NCBI RefSeq assembly: GCF_031755915.1
Contig: NC_083389.1
Location: 22,443,001 to 22,507,000 of the forward strand
Length of the DNA stretch: 64,000 nt
Reading direction: 5' to 3'
DNA from: Ziziphus jujuba
Lineage: Eukaryota; Streptophyta; Magnoliopsida; Rosales; Rhamnaceae
Shown: positions 1-12,814 of the stretch, piece after piece
Numbering within the stretch: position 1 is the first letter of the stretch
Layout of the letters: each line of letters begins with the position of its first letter
The notes under the pieces: model-generated
Database searches by the model: none
The model's input: only the letters and a program-made list of their open reading frames with translations
Told to the model about the DNA's origin: nothing
Translations under genes and position numbers: made by a program

Positions 1-383
1 CTTGGGCTTCCCAAGTTCTTTTTTGGTCATTCTTTTTGTTATATTTTCCTTTACAAGTCTATTACAATATATCAAAAATTTATAACCTGGTTCAAACAAC
101 ACAAACATGTTAGCTCCCACAATGTACCTATATTACTAGAAACATAATTTCCAGCACATAGCCATTTTACAAGTAAATAGCAATATCAAACAAAAAAAGA
201 CAATTCCTAAGATAGATACAACAATACTTAGGCAATATAAAGACATTAAAAAAATCATAAAACATAGTCATAAATTTTGCTTTAAGACATTCAACAAAAT
301 ATTTTTTGTGAAGAAAGAAAACGAGTGCAAACCTTGATGGACTTTGGTGTGCAGAAAGTGGCAAGATTACCACCTTTTCAACA
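1..383 (-). repeat. 3' LTR (partial) of the minus-strand Copia element
   Basis: This stretch aligns base by base with 5181-5563 with scattered substitutions and small indels. Its inner edge at 383 is next to the PPT and begins TGTTGA on the minus strand, the usual TG start of a plant Copia LTR. The outer part of the LTR is beyond the window edge. Confidence 0.85.
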
Positions 384-1990
384 CTCTTCCTTGGTAATCT
401 TGTTAGAGACATTAAGGAGAGTTTTCAATGTCTTAAATTTGGTCTTTCCAAGTAGCTTTGTGAATAGATCCTCAAGGTTCTCCTCCAAATTAACATACTC
501 CAAAGAAATTTCTCCAAGACCTTCAAACTTCCTCAAAGAATGATATTTGACTAGAATATATTTTGTTCTTCCATGATGTACCGGGTTCCTAACTATTAAA
601 ATTGCTGAAGTGTTGTTATATTTGATGATGGTTGGACTTTCTTGAGTATGACCAAGATCTTCTATCAACTTCCTTAACCAAATACATTGGTTTGCACAAG
701 ATAAGCAAGCAATGTATTCGACTTCCGTGATACTTTGAGCCGTTGTGCTTTGCTTCTTTGCATTTCATGAGAAATGACTACTACCAAGTGAAAATAAGTA
801 GCCCAAAATACTCCTCATATCATCAACGTAGCTGCCCAATCACTATTTGAATAGCCAACAAGCTTCAACTCATCTTTTGCTTCATACCATACTCCACATT
901 CACTAATGCCCTTAAGATACCTAAGAACTCTTTTGGCATTTCTAAGATGAGTTTGATGGTGCTTACATATATCTTGAAAGCACACACACGACATATATAA
1001 TATCTGACCTAGATGAGTACACATAAAGCAAACTACCAATCAAGGATTGTAAAGAGTAGGATTTACCATCCGTGTGCCATCCCCCTTTTGGTACTTCTCT
1101 CCTTAAATCATTGGAGTGCTTATTGGATTGCGTTCTTCAATATTAAATTTCTTCAAGAGATACTTGATGTACTTTTCTTATGATATAAATATTCCTTTTT
1201 GGTATTGCATTACTTCCACAACAAGGAAGTAATTCATGAGACCCAAGTTAGACATCCCAAACTCTTCCTCAAGTTCATGCCTTAGCATATCCATATTCCT
1301 TAAGTCCTCATTGGTAACCAACAATTCATCCACATACAAAGAGACCACTACCATGCTTCCTTCAATCCTTACATACAAGGTGGGTTCATTTTGACTCCTC
1401 CTAAAGCCATGTCCAAGCAAGTAGCCTTCAATCCTTCCATACCAAGCCCTACGTGCTTACTTAAGACTATAAAAGGCTTTATGAAGCTTGTAAACCTTAT
1501 CTTCATGCCTTTGAACCACATAGCCCTCAGGTTACTTCACATATACTTCTTCTTGTAACACACCATTCAAGAATGCCAATTTTACATCCAAGTGAAACAC
1601 ACTCCATTGCTTGGTAGCCAAAAGAGCAAGGATGAGTTTAATAGTTTCCATCTTTTCTACGGATGCAAATAGCTCCCCATAGTCAACTTCAACTTGTTGT
1701 GCATAACCTTTGACCACCAACATTGCCTTGTTTTTGCAAATAGTGTCATCCGGATTGTATTTAGCTCTAAAGATCCATTTGACACCAATTGCTTTCTTGT
1801 GTTTTGGTTTAGTGATCAAAGACCAAGTCTCATTCTTCTCAACCATCTCCATTTCTACATCCATTACTTCTTTCCATTCTTTCTTCATCAAGGCTTTTTG
1901 CACACATGTAGGGTCACTAAGTGCAACATTACATCTTTCATATATCTCGAACAAAGATCTCTCCCCTCTAACACCATTACCAACTTCCAA
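378..1990 (-). pseudogene. Copia reverse transcriptase and RNase H remains
   Basis: Read on the minus strand, 1990-1532 gives the N-terminal part of a Copia RT (EVMDVEMEMVEKNETWSL, then GVKWIFRAKYNPD). The segment 1420-1178 gives the palm region, and 1039-815 gives the RT/RNase H boundary (KRVLRYLKGISECGVWY). The segment 668-378 gives the C-terminal RNase H part ending in the family-typical KEEC. The catalytic YVDD box reads YVDELL, so the second aspartate is glutamate. The pieces lie in different frames separated by stops, so no functional enzyme can be made. Family assignment is secure; inactivity is seen directly. Confidence 0.88.
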
Positions 1991-2140
1991 ATTAACTCCA
2001 ATGGTTTATTGGAGTATATCATCATCCTCCTCATTTTCTTGATCATTGTCATCTTCATCATTATTGTTTTTGACATTTCTTTCTTCATTTTCTTCTTCAA
2101 ATTGTGGCTCATCCTCATTCACCAATAGCTCCTCCTTAGT

Positions 2141-3180
2141 CTAATCCCATTTTTCATTATCATCAATTTTTATATCTCTAGTTACCACAAGCTTTTTGGT
2201 CTCTAGGTTATAGATCCTAAAACCTTTAGTAACCTCATTATATCCCACCAAGACACCAACATTTTTTTTATTATCAAAATTATCCCTCATATGTGAGTGA
2301 ACATGAAGAAAGCACACATTACCAGACACTTTAATTTTCTCTAAAGGTGGTTTCTCTCCAACCCTTCAATAGATTCGGCTAATCATTGGTTTTGAATATA
2401 GGTACCAGTGTCGATAGCCTCATCCCAAAATTTCTTTTCTTGTATTGTACACCTAGCCATCTTTATCAATATTCTATTCTTCCTCTCACACACAAAATTT
2501 TGCTGTAGTGTGTATGGTGTGGTAAATTGATGAATTATACCACTTTCTTTACAAAATTCCTGTAGAGCTGGGCTAGTGTACTTACCACCATTGTCGATCC
2601 TTAAACACTTCAAAGTGGACCTACTTTGATTTTCAATCAACTTCTTGAATTTCATAATTTTTTCTAAAACGTGTGACTTATGTGTGAGAAAATAAACCCA
2701 ACACATCCTAGAGTAGTCATCAATAAAAGTGGAAAAGTATCTACAACCACTCAAGGAAGACACACTCATGGGACCACACACATTTGAATGAACAAGTTTT
2801 AACTTCTTCGTAGCTCTCCATGCATCAATTTTAGGAAATGGTAATTTAGTGGACTGTCCATGTTGACAAACTTCACAAACATTTTTAACATCGTCAATCA
2901 AAGGCATATTATTCATTGAAGCATTTGTATTCTTCATTGCACTATAACTAGAGTGACCAAGCCTTTTATGCCAAAGTTGAGAAATAGACTCAACTTTGCC
3001 TTTCAAACCTTGTTCACTATCTACTAAATTCAATTTATAGGTTTTATCTTTCAAGGCAACTTTAGACACCTCATTGCCCAAAGCATCCAAAATCAAACAA
3101 CCAGCATAACCAAAGTTCAAAACATATCCCTTTTCAATCGATCGTGCAACACTCAACAAGTTTTTACACAATGAAGGCAT
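2141..3180 (-). pseudogene. Copia integrase remains (GAG-pre-integrase, core, C-terminal part)
   Basis: The frame 3180-2383 (265 codons) carries the pre-integrase motif LWHKRLGHSS, a zinc-binding CEVCQHGQ segment and the integrase core. The second catalytic Asp is in RIDNGGKYTS and the Glu in VCERKNR. The first catalytic position reads LVHSNVCGPM, with Asn where the family has Asp, so the DDE triad is incomplete. The segment 2329-2141 holds the C-terminal integrase motif (VGVLVGYNEVTKGFRIYN). A stop and frameshift separate the two pieces. The start near 3180 is only the upstream limit of an open frame, not a genuine translation start. Confidence 0.88.
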
Positions 3181-3420
3181 AAATTAAACATTTTGGATAT
3201 GTTCTATACAGTTATTGGTGTTCAATGAGATGTCTCATTTCCTTCTATATTCATGAAGCTTTCATTCCTAATCTTCACCTTTGTCTTGTAGGATCGGTCA
3301 AACTCCATAAAGTTGGATTCTTTAAAGTTATATGGTGTGATCAACCACTATCTACTAACCAACCAAAACCACTACTTGCAGCTTTGAGACATGTAGCCAC
3401 AAATAAAATCTCCACCATCC

Positions 3421-4060
3421 TCATTCACAACATTTGCTTATTGTCATTATTGCTTGCATATTTGCCAACATGTCCTCTTTGCCCACATTTGTCACAAGTT
3501 GCATCCGGTCTCTAAAAGTACTTGTTTGGTGCATGTCCATGCTTCTTGCAATGGGGGCATCGTGGATAACGCCCACGATTTTTTTGTTGTCCTCCTCCTT
3601 ATTACCTTGCATTATTGTTGTTATTGAAACCTCCATAACCGATTCCTCCTTTGTTCTCGCTCTTGTTCTTTTTGTTCTTTTTTATTGCTTTGACTAGACA
3701 TAAAAGCACTATTCAAAGATTCTTTCTTTCTTATGGCTCTTCTTTGTCCGGTTACTTGGAGGGCATTGATAAGCTCACTCAAAGTAATATCGCTAAGATT
3801 CCTTGATTCTTCAAGGGAAGAAATCTTAGCTTCAAACTTTTCGAATAAGCTTACCAATACTTTCTCTACGACACTTTGGTTGGGCAATGGTTCTCCAAGA
3901 ACTCTGATTTTGTTCATAACCTTTAGTAGTCTATTGGTGAAGTCTTTAACCAACTCATTTTCTTTCATTCTAATTGTTTCAAACTCTTTTCCAAAGTTTA
4001 AAACTTGCGTTTCTCTAGTTCTAGTGTTTCCTTGAAATTCTTCTTGCAAATTTAATATCA
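3421..4060 (-). pseudogene. Copia gag, C-terminal part with two damaged zinc knuckles
   Basis: The minus-strand frame from 4060 down to 3621 is the UBN2-type gag domain (EEFQGNTRTRETQVLN, then VEKVLVSLFEKFEAKISSLE). Further down, 3570-3455 encodes two CCHC knuckles in one frame separated by a TAG stop. In both knuckles the last cysteine is tyrosine (CPHCKKHGHAPNKY and CDKCGQRGHVGKY). Neither would be expected to bind zinc normally. The gag N-terminus is missing from this strand and is found on the plus strand at 4379-4669, which fixes the inversion breakpoint at codon level. Confidence 0.87.
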
Positions 4061-4194
4061 CCATATCAAAAACAAACAAAAAAAATCATCTAAACACCAA
4101 ACCAAAAACCAGATTTAAAGATTATGCACAAAACTAACATCTTTTGTACAACATTCTTGGCCAAGTGAATTCAAAACCACACCAAACTCTAACA

Positions 4195-4206
4195 TGGTAT
4201 TAGAGC
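4195..4206 (+). promoter_or_regulatory. Primer-binding site (tRNA-Met type) of the Copia element, inverted
   Basis: TGGTATTAGAGC differs by one base from the common plant initiator-tRNA-Met PBS. It sits directly after an LTR end and before gag, but on the strand opposite to pol. Confidence 0.8.
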
Positions 4207-4378
4207 TTTGTTTGAACCTTAGAGGGATCTTGTTAGCTTTTTATCTAGCCTATTTTCTTATGATAGAACCCCCCATTTCATTACTTTCATTTTGGTTTGA
4301 AATGATACAAAAATTTAGCTAGAAGCTCACCGAAAATTCGACCCCAGAGTTATTTTAGTCAAAATCCAGTTTTGTGTC

Positions 4379-4669
4379 ATGGCTTCTCAAAGTTTTGCAC
4401 CACCCACTCCACCAAAATATGAGGGGCTAAAACTACTCCATTTGAAGCATAAAGATGAAAGCCCAACTACAAGTCTTTGGAATTTGGGATGTGATGGAAG
4501 AAGGTTATGAAGTTGAGGAGTTGAGAGCAAATGCCACACAAGCACAATGACTTGCGCATGAGGCCGAGATAGCTAAAGGATTAAAGACCTTCACAGCCTT
4601 TCATTCTTCGATGCGTGACTCCATCTTCACTAAAATCATGTCTTATACAAGTGCTAGAGAAGTTTGGAT
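4379..4669 (+). pseudogene. Copia gag N-terminal part, inverted
   Basis: The ATG at 4379 opens MASQSFAPPTPPKYEG, a typical Copia gag start. A frameshift follows near 4427. The other frame then reads KMKAQLQVFGIWDVMEEGYE and continues to SIFTKIMSYTSAREVW. In-frame TGA codons interrupt it in two places. The frame ends at about 4669, where the inversion junction lies. It belongs with the gag C-terminus on the opposite strand (3421-4060). Confidence 0.82.
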
Positions 4670-4672
4670 TTT

Positions 4673-5563
4673 TTTTTAGAAGGAAGAAGAAGAAGATGAA
4701 GAAGAATAGAAGATGCTAGGATAGGCCACACACACTAGACAACTCAATGATCATATTTTTCGTTTTATTGTATTATTATATTGGTACAAAACTTGATTCA
4801 TACCTATCAAATATCTATGAGAGACCAAATAAAGTCTTTAAAATTCAAAAAACACAAACTCCCCACCCAATAATCTGATAACAAAACGTTCAATACCAGC
4901 TGCATATGTAAATATACAAAGATGGTAAAGGTTGGTGAGATTTTGAATTCCAAAAGCTGTCTCCTTCTAAATAGGGTAAAGTTCATTTGACCTGATGGAA
5001 GGCTAAAATATCTTTATCCAAATTACTTGAATTTTGACATGTGGAATGTTGAAATATTGAAGATAAAATTTGGAGAAGATCAGGTAAAAAGGAATTGGGT
5101 AGGGCATCCAATTCATCTCAAACCATAGACCATAACTGCTGGAAATCTTAGCAATTATGCCAACTTGAAACTTGCATATCTTTGGCTTCCCAAGTCCTTT
5201 TTGAGTCATTCTTTTTGTTATATTTTCCTTTACAAGTCTATTACAAAATATCAAAAATCCATAACCTAGTTCGAACAACATAGAACATCCCAGCTCCCAC
5301 AATGGACCTATGTTGCTGGAAACACAATTTCCAGCACATAGCCATTTTACAAGTAAATAGCAATATCGAACAAAAAAGGACAATTCCTAGGATAGATACC
5401 ACAATACTTAGGTAATCTAAAGACATTAAAAAGAGCATAAAACATAAACATAAATATTTCTTTAATATATTTAACAAAACATTTCTTGTGAAGAAAAAAA
5501 GATAGTACAAACCTTGGTGGACTTTGGCTGGCACAAGGTGGCAAGATTACCACATTTTCAATA
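4673..5563 (-). repeat. 5' LTR of the minus-strand Copia element (most of it)
   Basis: The outer 383 bases match the left LTR (1-383). The tip at 5563 reads TATTGA on the minus strand, one change from TGTTGA. The inner end of this LTR, about 115 bases ending at 4194, has been carried into the inverted segment, so the LTR is split. The portion 4673-5180 has no counterpart in the window because the other LTR is cut off. Confidence 0.8.
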
Positions 5564-6748
5564 ATATTTTCTAGGTACTAAAATTATAGTTTATACTCAC
5601 CATTCGGCTATTAAATATTTGATGATTAAAAAATATGCTAAATCTAGATTAATTATATGAGTTTTGTTACTTAAAAATTTTAGAACAAACGCTACTGCAA
5701 AAACTCTTATGGATGCACATTGCTACCATTATTTCAACTGTGTAGGAATGTTTGACCCTTCTTCTAACATCAAATGTGGATGTAGAAATCTAGCTTCAAT
5801 AAAACTTCTACCTTCTAAATCTTTAACTTCAAAAGATATTAAGAAAACCATGGGGTGGTGTAGCACTAGGTAGAAGCATTCCAACACTCAGGTATCATTA
5901 TATATTTGTAGAAGTAGAAAAATAGTTGAGAGATTCAAAATGGCATACCAATTATGTTGATATAGCTTAAATTTATAGTATTTTTGGGATAATTGATAAA
6001 CCTCATAGATAAGATTTAATTATGTCAAAATTATATCATTCAACCGAATGTTTGATCAGCACTAGTGATCAACCGTTGAGATAGTGTTATCTTTGAGATT
6101 TACATCAAGATGTATTTATGTAAAGGTTAGTAAATTCAATATCAAAGATCATATCTCATGATATTTCATCATATATAATTGTAAACTCTTTGTGCAGTAA
6201 TCCAATAATATTGATGATGCCATATTGGATAATAGTTCCATATAGGATAATGCACCATATAGGAATGTAGAAGCAAAATTTATCCACAATAGACATTACA
6301 TTGGAGAGCAATTTCTTCAAATACTATTATATTGCTTATGTGGTATGTTTATTTACACAATCTACATCTACATTGGAGATGCTCTAAGACAATCATTTAT
6401 AAGCTTATAACTGTACTTAAAGAGTATAAATAAAAAATAAAAAATATAACAACAATAATAAAAAATGAGGAAAAAAAGCTTATCCTCTCAAATACTAGCT
6501 CTCAGTTGGGAGAGTCCACAGGGTGGATATGCAATGTAGTTTTTTTAAGAGTAGGAAGAATGCCAGAATTATTAAATAACCTTACAATTGATGTAACATT
6601 TTTAACTATATATATATATATATAGTTAATCTCTCATCACCATGCTGTGATAGATTTTGGTGCTGACCTTTATCATGCAATATATTGTGTGATACAAATT
6701 TGTACAAATTTCATCAAAGTATCTTGATGAAAACGGACTATATCTAAA

Positions 6749-6772
6749 TATATATATATATATATATATATA
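6749..6772. repeat. (TA)n microsatellite
   Basis: Uninterrupted TA dinucleotides, about 12 units. Confidence 0.95.
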
Positions 6773-8978
6773 TTCACTTCTATATATGTTTAAGTTATAT
6801 TCATGTGTTAATTCCATCCATCTATTATGAGATTTAATTTAAATGCGATTTAATTCGTATGGTTTAAAAAGTATCATCAACCTCCTCTAGGTTTAAGAAG
6901 TTTATCATTTTCCCCTCTATTGTTTTAATAGCATCCTTAAAATAATATTATCCATACCCTTTTAGGGGTTATTAATTGAAATTTTTAAAATTTGAAAGAT
7001 TAAATTGTGTTTAATATGAACTTTAAAGAGTGCCAATGTAATATTTCTCATATTAATTTGTCAATTATATAAGGCCACATTATCACATAATTTACTAATT
7101 TTTATTTGGTAAATTATTTGATTAGGGATAACAATACTCTAATCCAAAAATTGAAGCCAAGAAAAACTCTTCTGCATATTCTACGTATACTCTTTAACCG
7201 AGAGAAGAGAATTCTAGATCCTGATCAGTTCCTTTAATTAATTGTCTTGCACAAATTCTCATTTGGGCTTGGCTTATCCTTTCGGCCCTTACAAATTAAG
7301 TTGAGTTTAATTGGGCCAAGAAAAGAATAAGGAATGCAAATAGTCCTATATATACCAATAGTTAAACTAGAAATGTTATTTGTTGTCAACGAAAATGATT
7401 ACCTTAAATAATAATTTAAATAGTTATTATTAATGAGTTTATTTTTAAAATTTTAGTATATAAAAATAATAAAATTAAATATTTTAAATTAAAAGATATC
7501 ATATAAACTATCGATAAAAAAATAACAAAACTCAATTGACGTCATTAAACACAATAAATTAGTAGGATATGGAGAGTAATTGATTTGAAGTGCCTCTGCA
7601 ATGAAGTTGAGGCAATTATGCAATTAAGTCACATTGATATATGAATATAATATGGCTATGCATGTGTTTCAACTCCCAAAATTAGGTTTTGAACTTATAT
7701 TTGTTTAATTTGATCTACATGCTTTTTACAGTGGCTGTTTTGATTGCAATCAAAGACAAAAATTTGTGAGATCAATGATTCCACATGAACTTTTTGTAGT
7801 TCGTAAACTTTGACTTGACGCCTAAGAGAAGCAGTTTTATATTAAAACTTCTAAACCTTTTTTATATCCATATATATATATATATATAAATATTTATATA
7901 ATTTAAAAACCAACCAAGAATATTATAATTAATAAGCATGCTATTTAATTAGGAAATATTTTCTTTGTCTTTACTAACTTCTTTATGCTTTTGAAAGCAG
8001 CAACTTCATTTAAATTAATCAAAATTGACTGGTAATAGTAAAGATGGAATCCAATGACTATTAGAACCACAAAAAATAAAAATAAAAAAAATAAAAAAAT
8101 AAAAAAGAGAGACAAAATATGATCAGATGAACAAGATCACATATAAACCCACAAACCAAAAAGAATATTAATAATGAAAAGTCGGGGACAAAAACAAAAT
8201 TTGATGCCATAAGATTATAGTATTACCAGGTGAACAATTGGTCCACATCAAATTAATTTATATATGCAGAGGACCCCATGTCCTTAATTTTGTATTTTTA
8301 TATAATTAAATCTCGGAATAAGTAATTTTAACACAACCATAATGAGAGAAGGTAACAAATTAATCATCCTGTAGGAACACTTTAATAGCAAAGCTAGTGT
8401 TTCCTTATGTGATGATTTTGAGTTTAAATCCTCCCAACTCTAATATAGTAAAAAGGTAATAAACTAAACTTTCCCGACAATTGAAAACAAACTTCCAACG
8501 CTAGAGGTTCAATTATAATCATTGCTTCACTACCAAATCAAAGAAATTAAAAATATAATAATGAAGAAAACAAAGTTTCATAATGAGTTCTTGTTTCATT
8601 CATTTTTAGCACAGAGAGATGGGAAGCCTAAAAGAATATCTTGCATGAGAAGGAAAATTACGCTGAAGCTGAAATGGAATTTCTATATATAAAAAAAAAA
8701 ATGGTGAGTGATGAGTTGGGATTGGATAACTAATTTGTATAACAAGCTATATAAGTTGAGATCAGTGAGGCAGTTAGTACATAATTAACTATGATGAACA
8801 TGAGGCATAAAAGGGACAATTATATTAAAAGGAGGACAATCAATCAAAGAGATTGCTCAATGTGCCTACTTATTATGCATGAATAAAGATAATTACGTAC
8901 TATAATAAATAACATAATTTTTAGGGCAAAAATCATTTTATGGTTTACTTCTTCATATGGATACATTAATTTATGTAA

Positions 8979-9009
<31 letters not shown>

Positions 9010-9010
9010 A
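8979..9010. repeat. (TA)n microsatellite
   Basis: TA dinucleotides with one G interruption at about 9001. Confidence 0.95.
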
Positions 9011-12000
9011 GATTTGATATAATAAGGATACAATAAAGATATTGTGGCAAGAATATCCTATATAACAAGCCATATCATCTCAGTAGTACTACATCATTCA
9101 AATGCGTTTTGGTTTTTTCAATAAAGCCTGAAAAAGATAATAACTCTGTTAATTTTGCATGGGACACATTGAAAATTGTTATAAAAAGATAATTGAATTT
9201 TTTAAAATTTGATTGATAACTTATTTTTCCTATATGATAACCAACATGGATAATATAACTTACTATATAAGATATCCTTATAATAAGATCTTCACGATGT
9301 TTTTATCATATCAAAAGTAAAATTGAACATATATATATACATACATACATGTACAGTTATCTCCTTGAAGAGATCGATAACCTAAACAAGAAATAATTAA
9401 TATATAATTTAAATGGATCAAATGAATTTATGAGTCTAAAAAATCAAAACTCATATCTATGAGGTAACAACCACGTCATATCCTTTGTATATTTATATGG
9501 AGATATATACATACAATTTTGGTCGGTGGCAAATATTCCCTTTTTATTATATGAGAGTAGTAAAGATTGCCACTTTATCCTCTATTTTTAATTTGAAATC
9601 ATGAATTTAGATGATATTTTTTAAGGTATCTATATTAACACACTTTCCAACATAAAATGGAAATATTTTAATATGTTTCACCATTCAAGATATGTAAATA
9701 TATTACATATATATAAGTCAATTCATTTAGATTTTTTTTTATTAACTATTAAATCACATTAGGTTATAATTTATAATTAAATTAGAAATTAATTATGGAT
9801 GTATTGACAAAGTAAACTTTATTAAAATCTGATAAATCGTAAATGTATTTTTAGATCTTAATTTTAAAGCAATCAAAAGGTTTACCAAAAAAAAAAAAAA
9901 AAAAAAAACTGACTGGTTCTACCATTATTGCACAAACATGATTTATATATAATAATTCTAATCCTGTCAGATTATATCTCGCCTTTATATTTATAGTCAG
10001 ACTATCCTAATAAGATAATTTATTGTATGTATATAAATTTATATCTAGACTTCTTTCCTTATACTAAATCCTACTTGATTAATCACTGGCTATAAGCCAT
10101 AAGATTGTTAAAATTTTGGTTTTATGGTGCTTATATATATGATGGCTCTTTTCTCTACCTTTTTTCCTTTCTTTATCAACTTTTCCAAAACTTGTAAGAG
10201 CATGAAAACACTCAAATCAGTCTCTTGAGACTGGACCCATCATTCTTTTTCACCCAAAGCAAATCCTTTTGACAGTGAACCTTATCAGATGGTCAGCAAA
10301 GATTGGCCCATTTTTGACTAATATTGGCTTATGTGAGTAGGCATGCTATCGTAATACTTTTTTTAAATCAAAAGTGATGGAAAAAAGGGAAACAAAATTT
10401 AAAAAGATAAAAGGAACCGCGTAGACCAAGTTGCAAGTTAATAGATAAAGCAATAACCGGGTTTGGAAATGAAATGATCTGAAATAAAATGAAACGAAAC
10501 TATTAAAGCGTGCATTAAGCACGCTAGTAGTATTAAGTCCTCCATCTTTTGCCGAAAGCAATTTCTCACTAATTTTGTGTTAGAGTGTGGTTTGGATAAT
10601 CTCACTTTTCCAATGACACTCACGCGCAGTGCAATATATGTTAAATTGTAAACGAACTAATATGATAAAATGAAATTTCATTATTTTATTGGTGAAAAAT
10701 CAATGTAAAAGTTTAATAAATTAGTGAACTCTTACATTAACAATTATAATTCCATACAAATTATAAAATAATGACATACAACTCGTTTTTCCATATCAAT
10801 GGTAAGCGTATTATTATACATAAATATTATTGATTTATTTTTTAACAGTTTAAATTTTTTAAAGTAGTACATGGAAAGTAACTGATTAACAGGTCGAAGA
10901 TAATTTTTATTTATTTATTTTCTTTTAACTTGATCATTGATCTTAATTCTTATTAATAAGTTCGTAATGCCATCATATGGAGATGCAAGTGTTAGGACTA
11001 TGGACAAAGCAACTCTGGCGTCCCACTCAAGGAATGATACATATTCACTACAGTATAGAAATTCTTCTATAAGAATGTCATGAGAATTTTCTCATCCAAA
11101 TTTCACTTATAGCCTTTTAGGGATTGTGATTCAAAGATATAGTTGGGATTTAAATGATATCCAAATTAGATTTACTTTGTCTATTTTTGTATGTCACCAA
11201 ACTCATATAGTTTATCAAAACATCTTTAAATCTTAGCATTTGAAACAATTCACTGGAAAAAAAACAATTAAGATGTATAGGAGGCTGATTGAAAATCTAT
11301 TAGAAATATATTCTCAATGTAATGTTGAAATGTGTTGATGTGTCAAATATTGAGGGTATCACTTCAATTAATGATTTAATACTAAAAACTCAATTAGATA
11401 AGTAATATCCTTTAGCATTACAATATCACTAAATGCCCAATAAAAAGTGGGAACTATGTTTCTAGTATATCAAAACTTATATCAGGTTTTATCATTAGGA
11501 TTTCTTTTATGACCATTAGATCATTTCAATTATAGAGAGTTAAAATTTTATTTATGGTTCATTGGGTCCCTACACGATTTACTTTCTTCAAATTGAAATT
11601 TAGTACATATGTCACTTAATCTATATTAGGATTTGTTCACTTATAGATTTTAAAATTCTGTCATTAAGGAGTTTATGAATTTATAAAAGAAGATCTGGTG
11701 CTAAAACCATCAGATGAAGATTTAAAAATAAATTAATATATAATATAAATTTAATGATATATCAAATTTTTTTTTAAGAAAATAAATTCTATAAAGATTT
11801 GATAAACTATAAATAAATTTTTAAATATTAAACATTAAAATTATTCAATGATTGATAAAACAAATCCTAATAGTAAAACCATCAACTCAAATTAATATGA
11901 ACCTAGTTGTGTATATATACATAAATAAACACATCCTATTTTGAAGAGATACTGGTACAGAGAGAGCATGTGGGAAGCCATCAACAATGAATAAGGCTAT

Positions 12001-12814
12001 TGAGTATTCTATTGGGGAAGGACTTATTAAGAATAAGAATCCCAAAGGCATCTGAATTACATCGGAGACCAACAATGGAATTAAAAGTAGAAGATCATAG
12101 TTTTAAGTAAAATATGCTCTAAATATATCTTTAACCACAAAAGGGTTTGTCTTGGTTTTAACTTTAACTACCAAACTTTTGGGGATAAAGGGATAAAAGA
12201 AGAATAATCAATCTTTATGTAAAAAGTGCATAGCTTTGATGTTTATTACTTCTCTGCACTAGCTGTCTGCTGTACTGCCATTTGTATTAGAAAGGGAGCT
12301 TTCCTTTTTCCAGATAATCATGGCATGTTGTGTAAGCTGAGAAGGAAAAGGAACAACGGCAAAACGCTGAATAGGTAGGGACCACCAGAACCCTGGCCGA
12401 AATTTTAGAAAATGGGGAAGATATGATGTTGATGATTGGACTTTATACATCCTTGAGACAAGCGTACCCTACAACATTCTTTGGTTTTCTACTTGCTGAT
12501 TAACATACGGAGTCCAACCATAACTTTTTTTTATTTTTTTTGTTTTAGTATTGGTACTTGAAATCCATTTGGAGAAAAAATAAGTTGGCTCGTACATACA
12601 TGTATAATATAATCTGATTTAATTACAAATCATGAAAAATACTTATGCAACAGGTATAAAGGATTGTCATTTCTATTTAGATTTTTTAATTTAAATAAAA
12701 ATTGATAATGCATTCAAGCAATAAAAAATTTCACACATTTACTTCTCTCATTTGCAACTCCTATCCAATTTAAGTATTCAAGAATCCCTTATAGGAGATT
12801 GACCAAATATATAA

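Larger units (their letters stand above)
4062..4672 (+). other. Inverted internal segment of the Copia element (LTR tip, PBS, gag N-terminus)
   Basis: Everything else in this element reads on the minus strand, but this segment reads on the plus strand. It contains an LTR end (CTCTAACA, 4187-4194), a tRNA-Met-type PBS (TGGTATTAGAGC, 4195-4206), a leader and a gag start. The gag frame stops being recognisable at GTTTGG (about 4662-4667), and the next gag codons appear on the minus strand from about 4060. Both ends lie in A/T homopolymer runs. Flipping the segment would give the normal LTR-PBS-gag order, so an inversion after or during insertion is the simplest reading. Confidence 0.8.
1..5563 (-). 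mobile_element. Ty1/Copia LTR retrotransposon, degraded, minus strand, left end outside window
   Basis: Two direct repeats, 1-383 and about 5181-5563, match along their whole shared length and bracket Copia coding remains read on the minus strand in the order gag, integrase, reverse transcriptase, RNase H. The LTR tip at 383 reads TGTTGA on the minus strand; at 5563 it reads TATTGA. A purine-rich PPT (AAGGAAGAG) abuts the left LTR. The left LTR runs off the window, so the target duplication cannot be checked. The coding region is broken by many stops and frameshifts, and the PBS and gag N-terminus lie in an inverted segment (4062-4672). This is a dead element. Confidence 0.9.
5564..12814. other. 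Non-coding AT-rich interval with microsatellites and MITE fragments
   Basis: No coding frame here resembles a known protein; the short open frames overlap (TA)n and AT-rich sequence. Notable items are TA tracts (6749-6772, 7871-7888, 8979-9010) and an A18-type run at about 9888-9907. A fragment at 6284-6396 ends in a plant MITE-type terminus (ATTGGAGATGCTCT). Around 11740-11880 there is a reverse copy of the AT-rich repeat seen at 22530-22775. A 17-base hairpin (GCGTGC...GCACGC) lies at 10509-10525. Nothing else stands out. Confidence 0.6.

Noticed and set aside
1694..2128. 144-codon plus-strand open frame
   Set aside because: It lies antisense to the Copia RT and integrase remains and is hydrophobic because of strand composition; a shadow frame.
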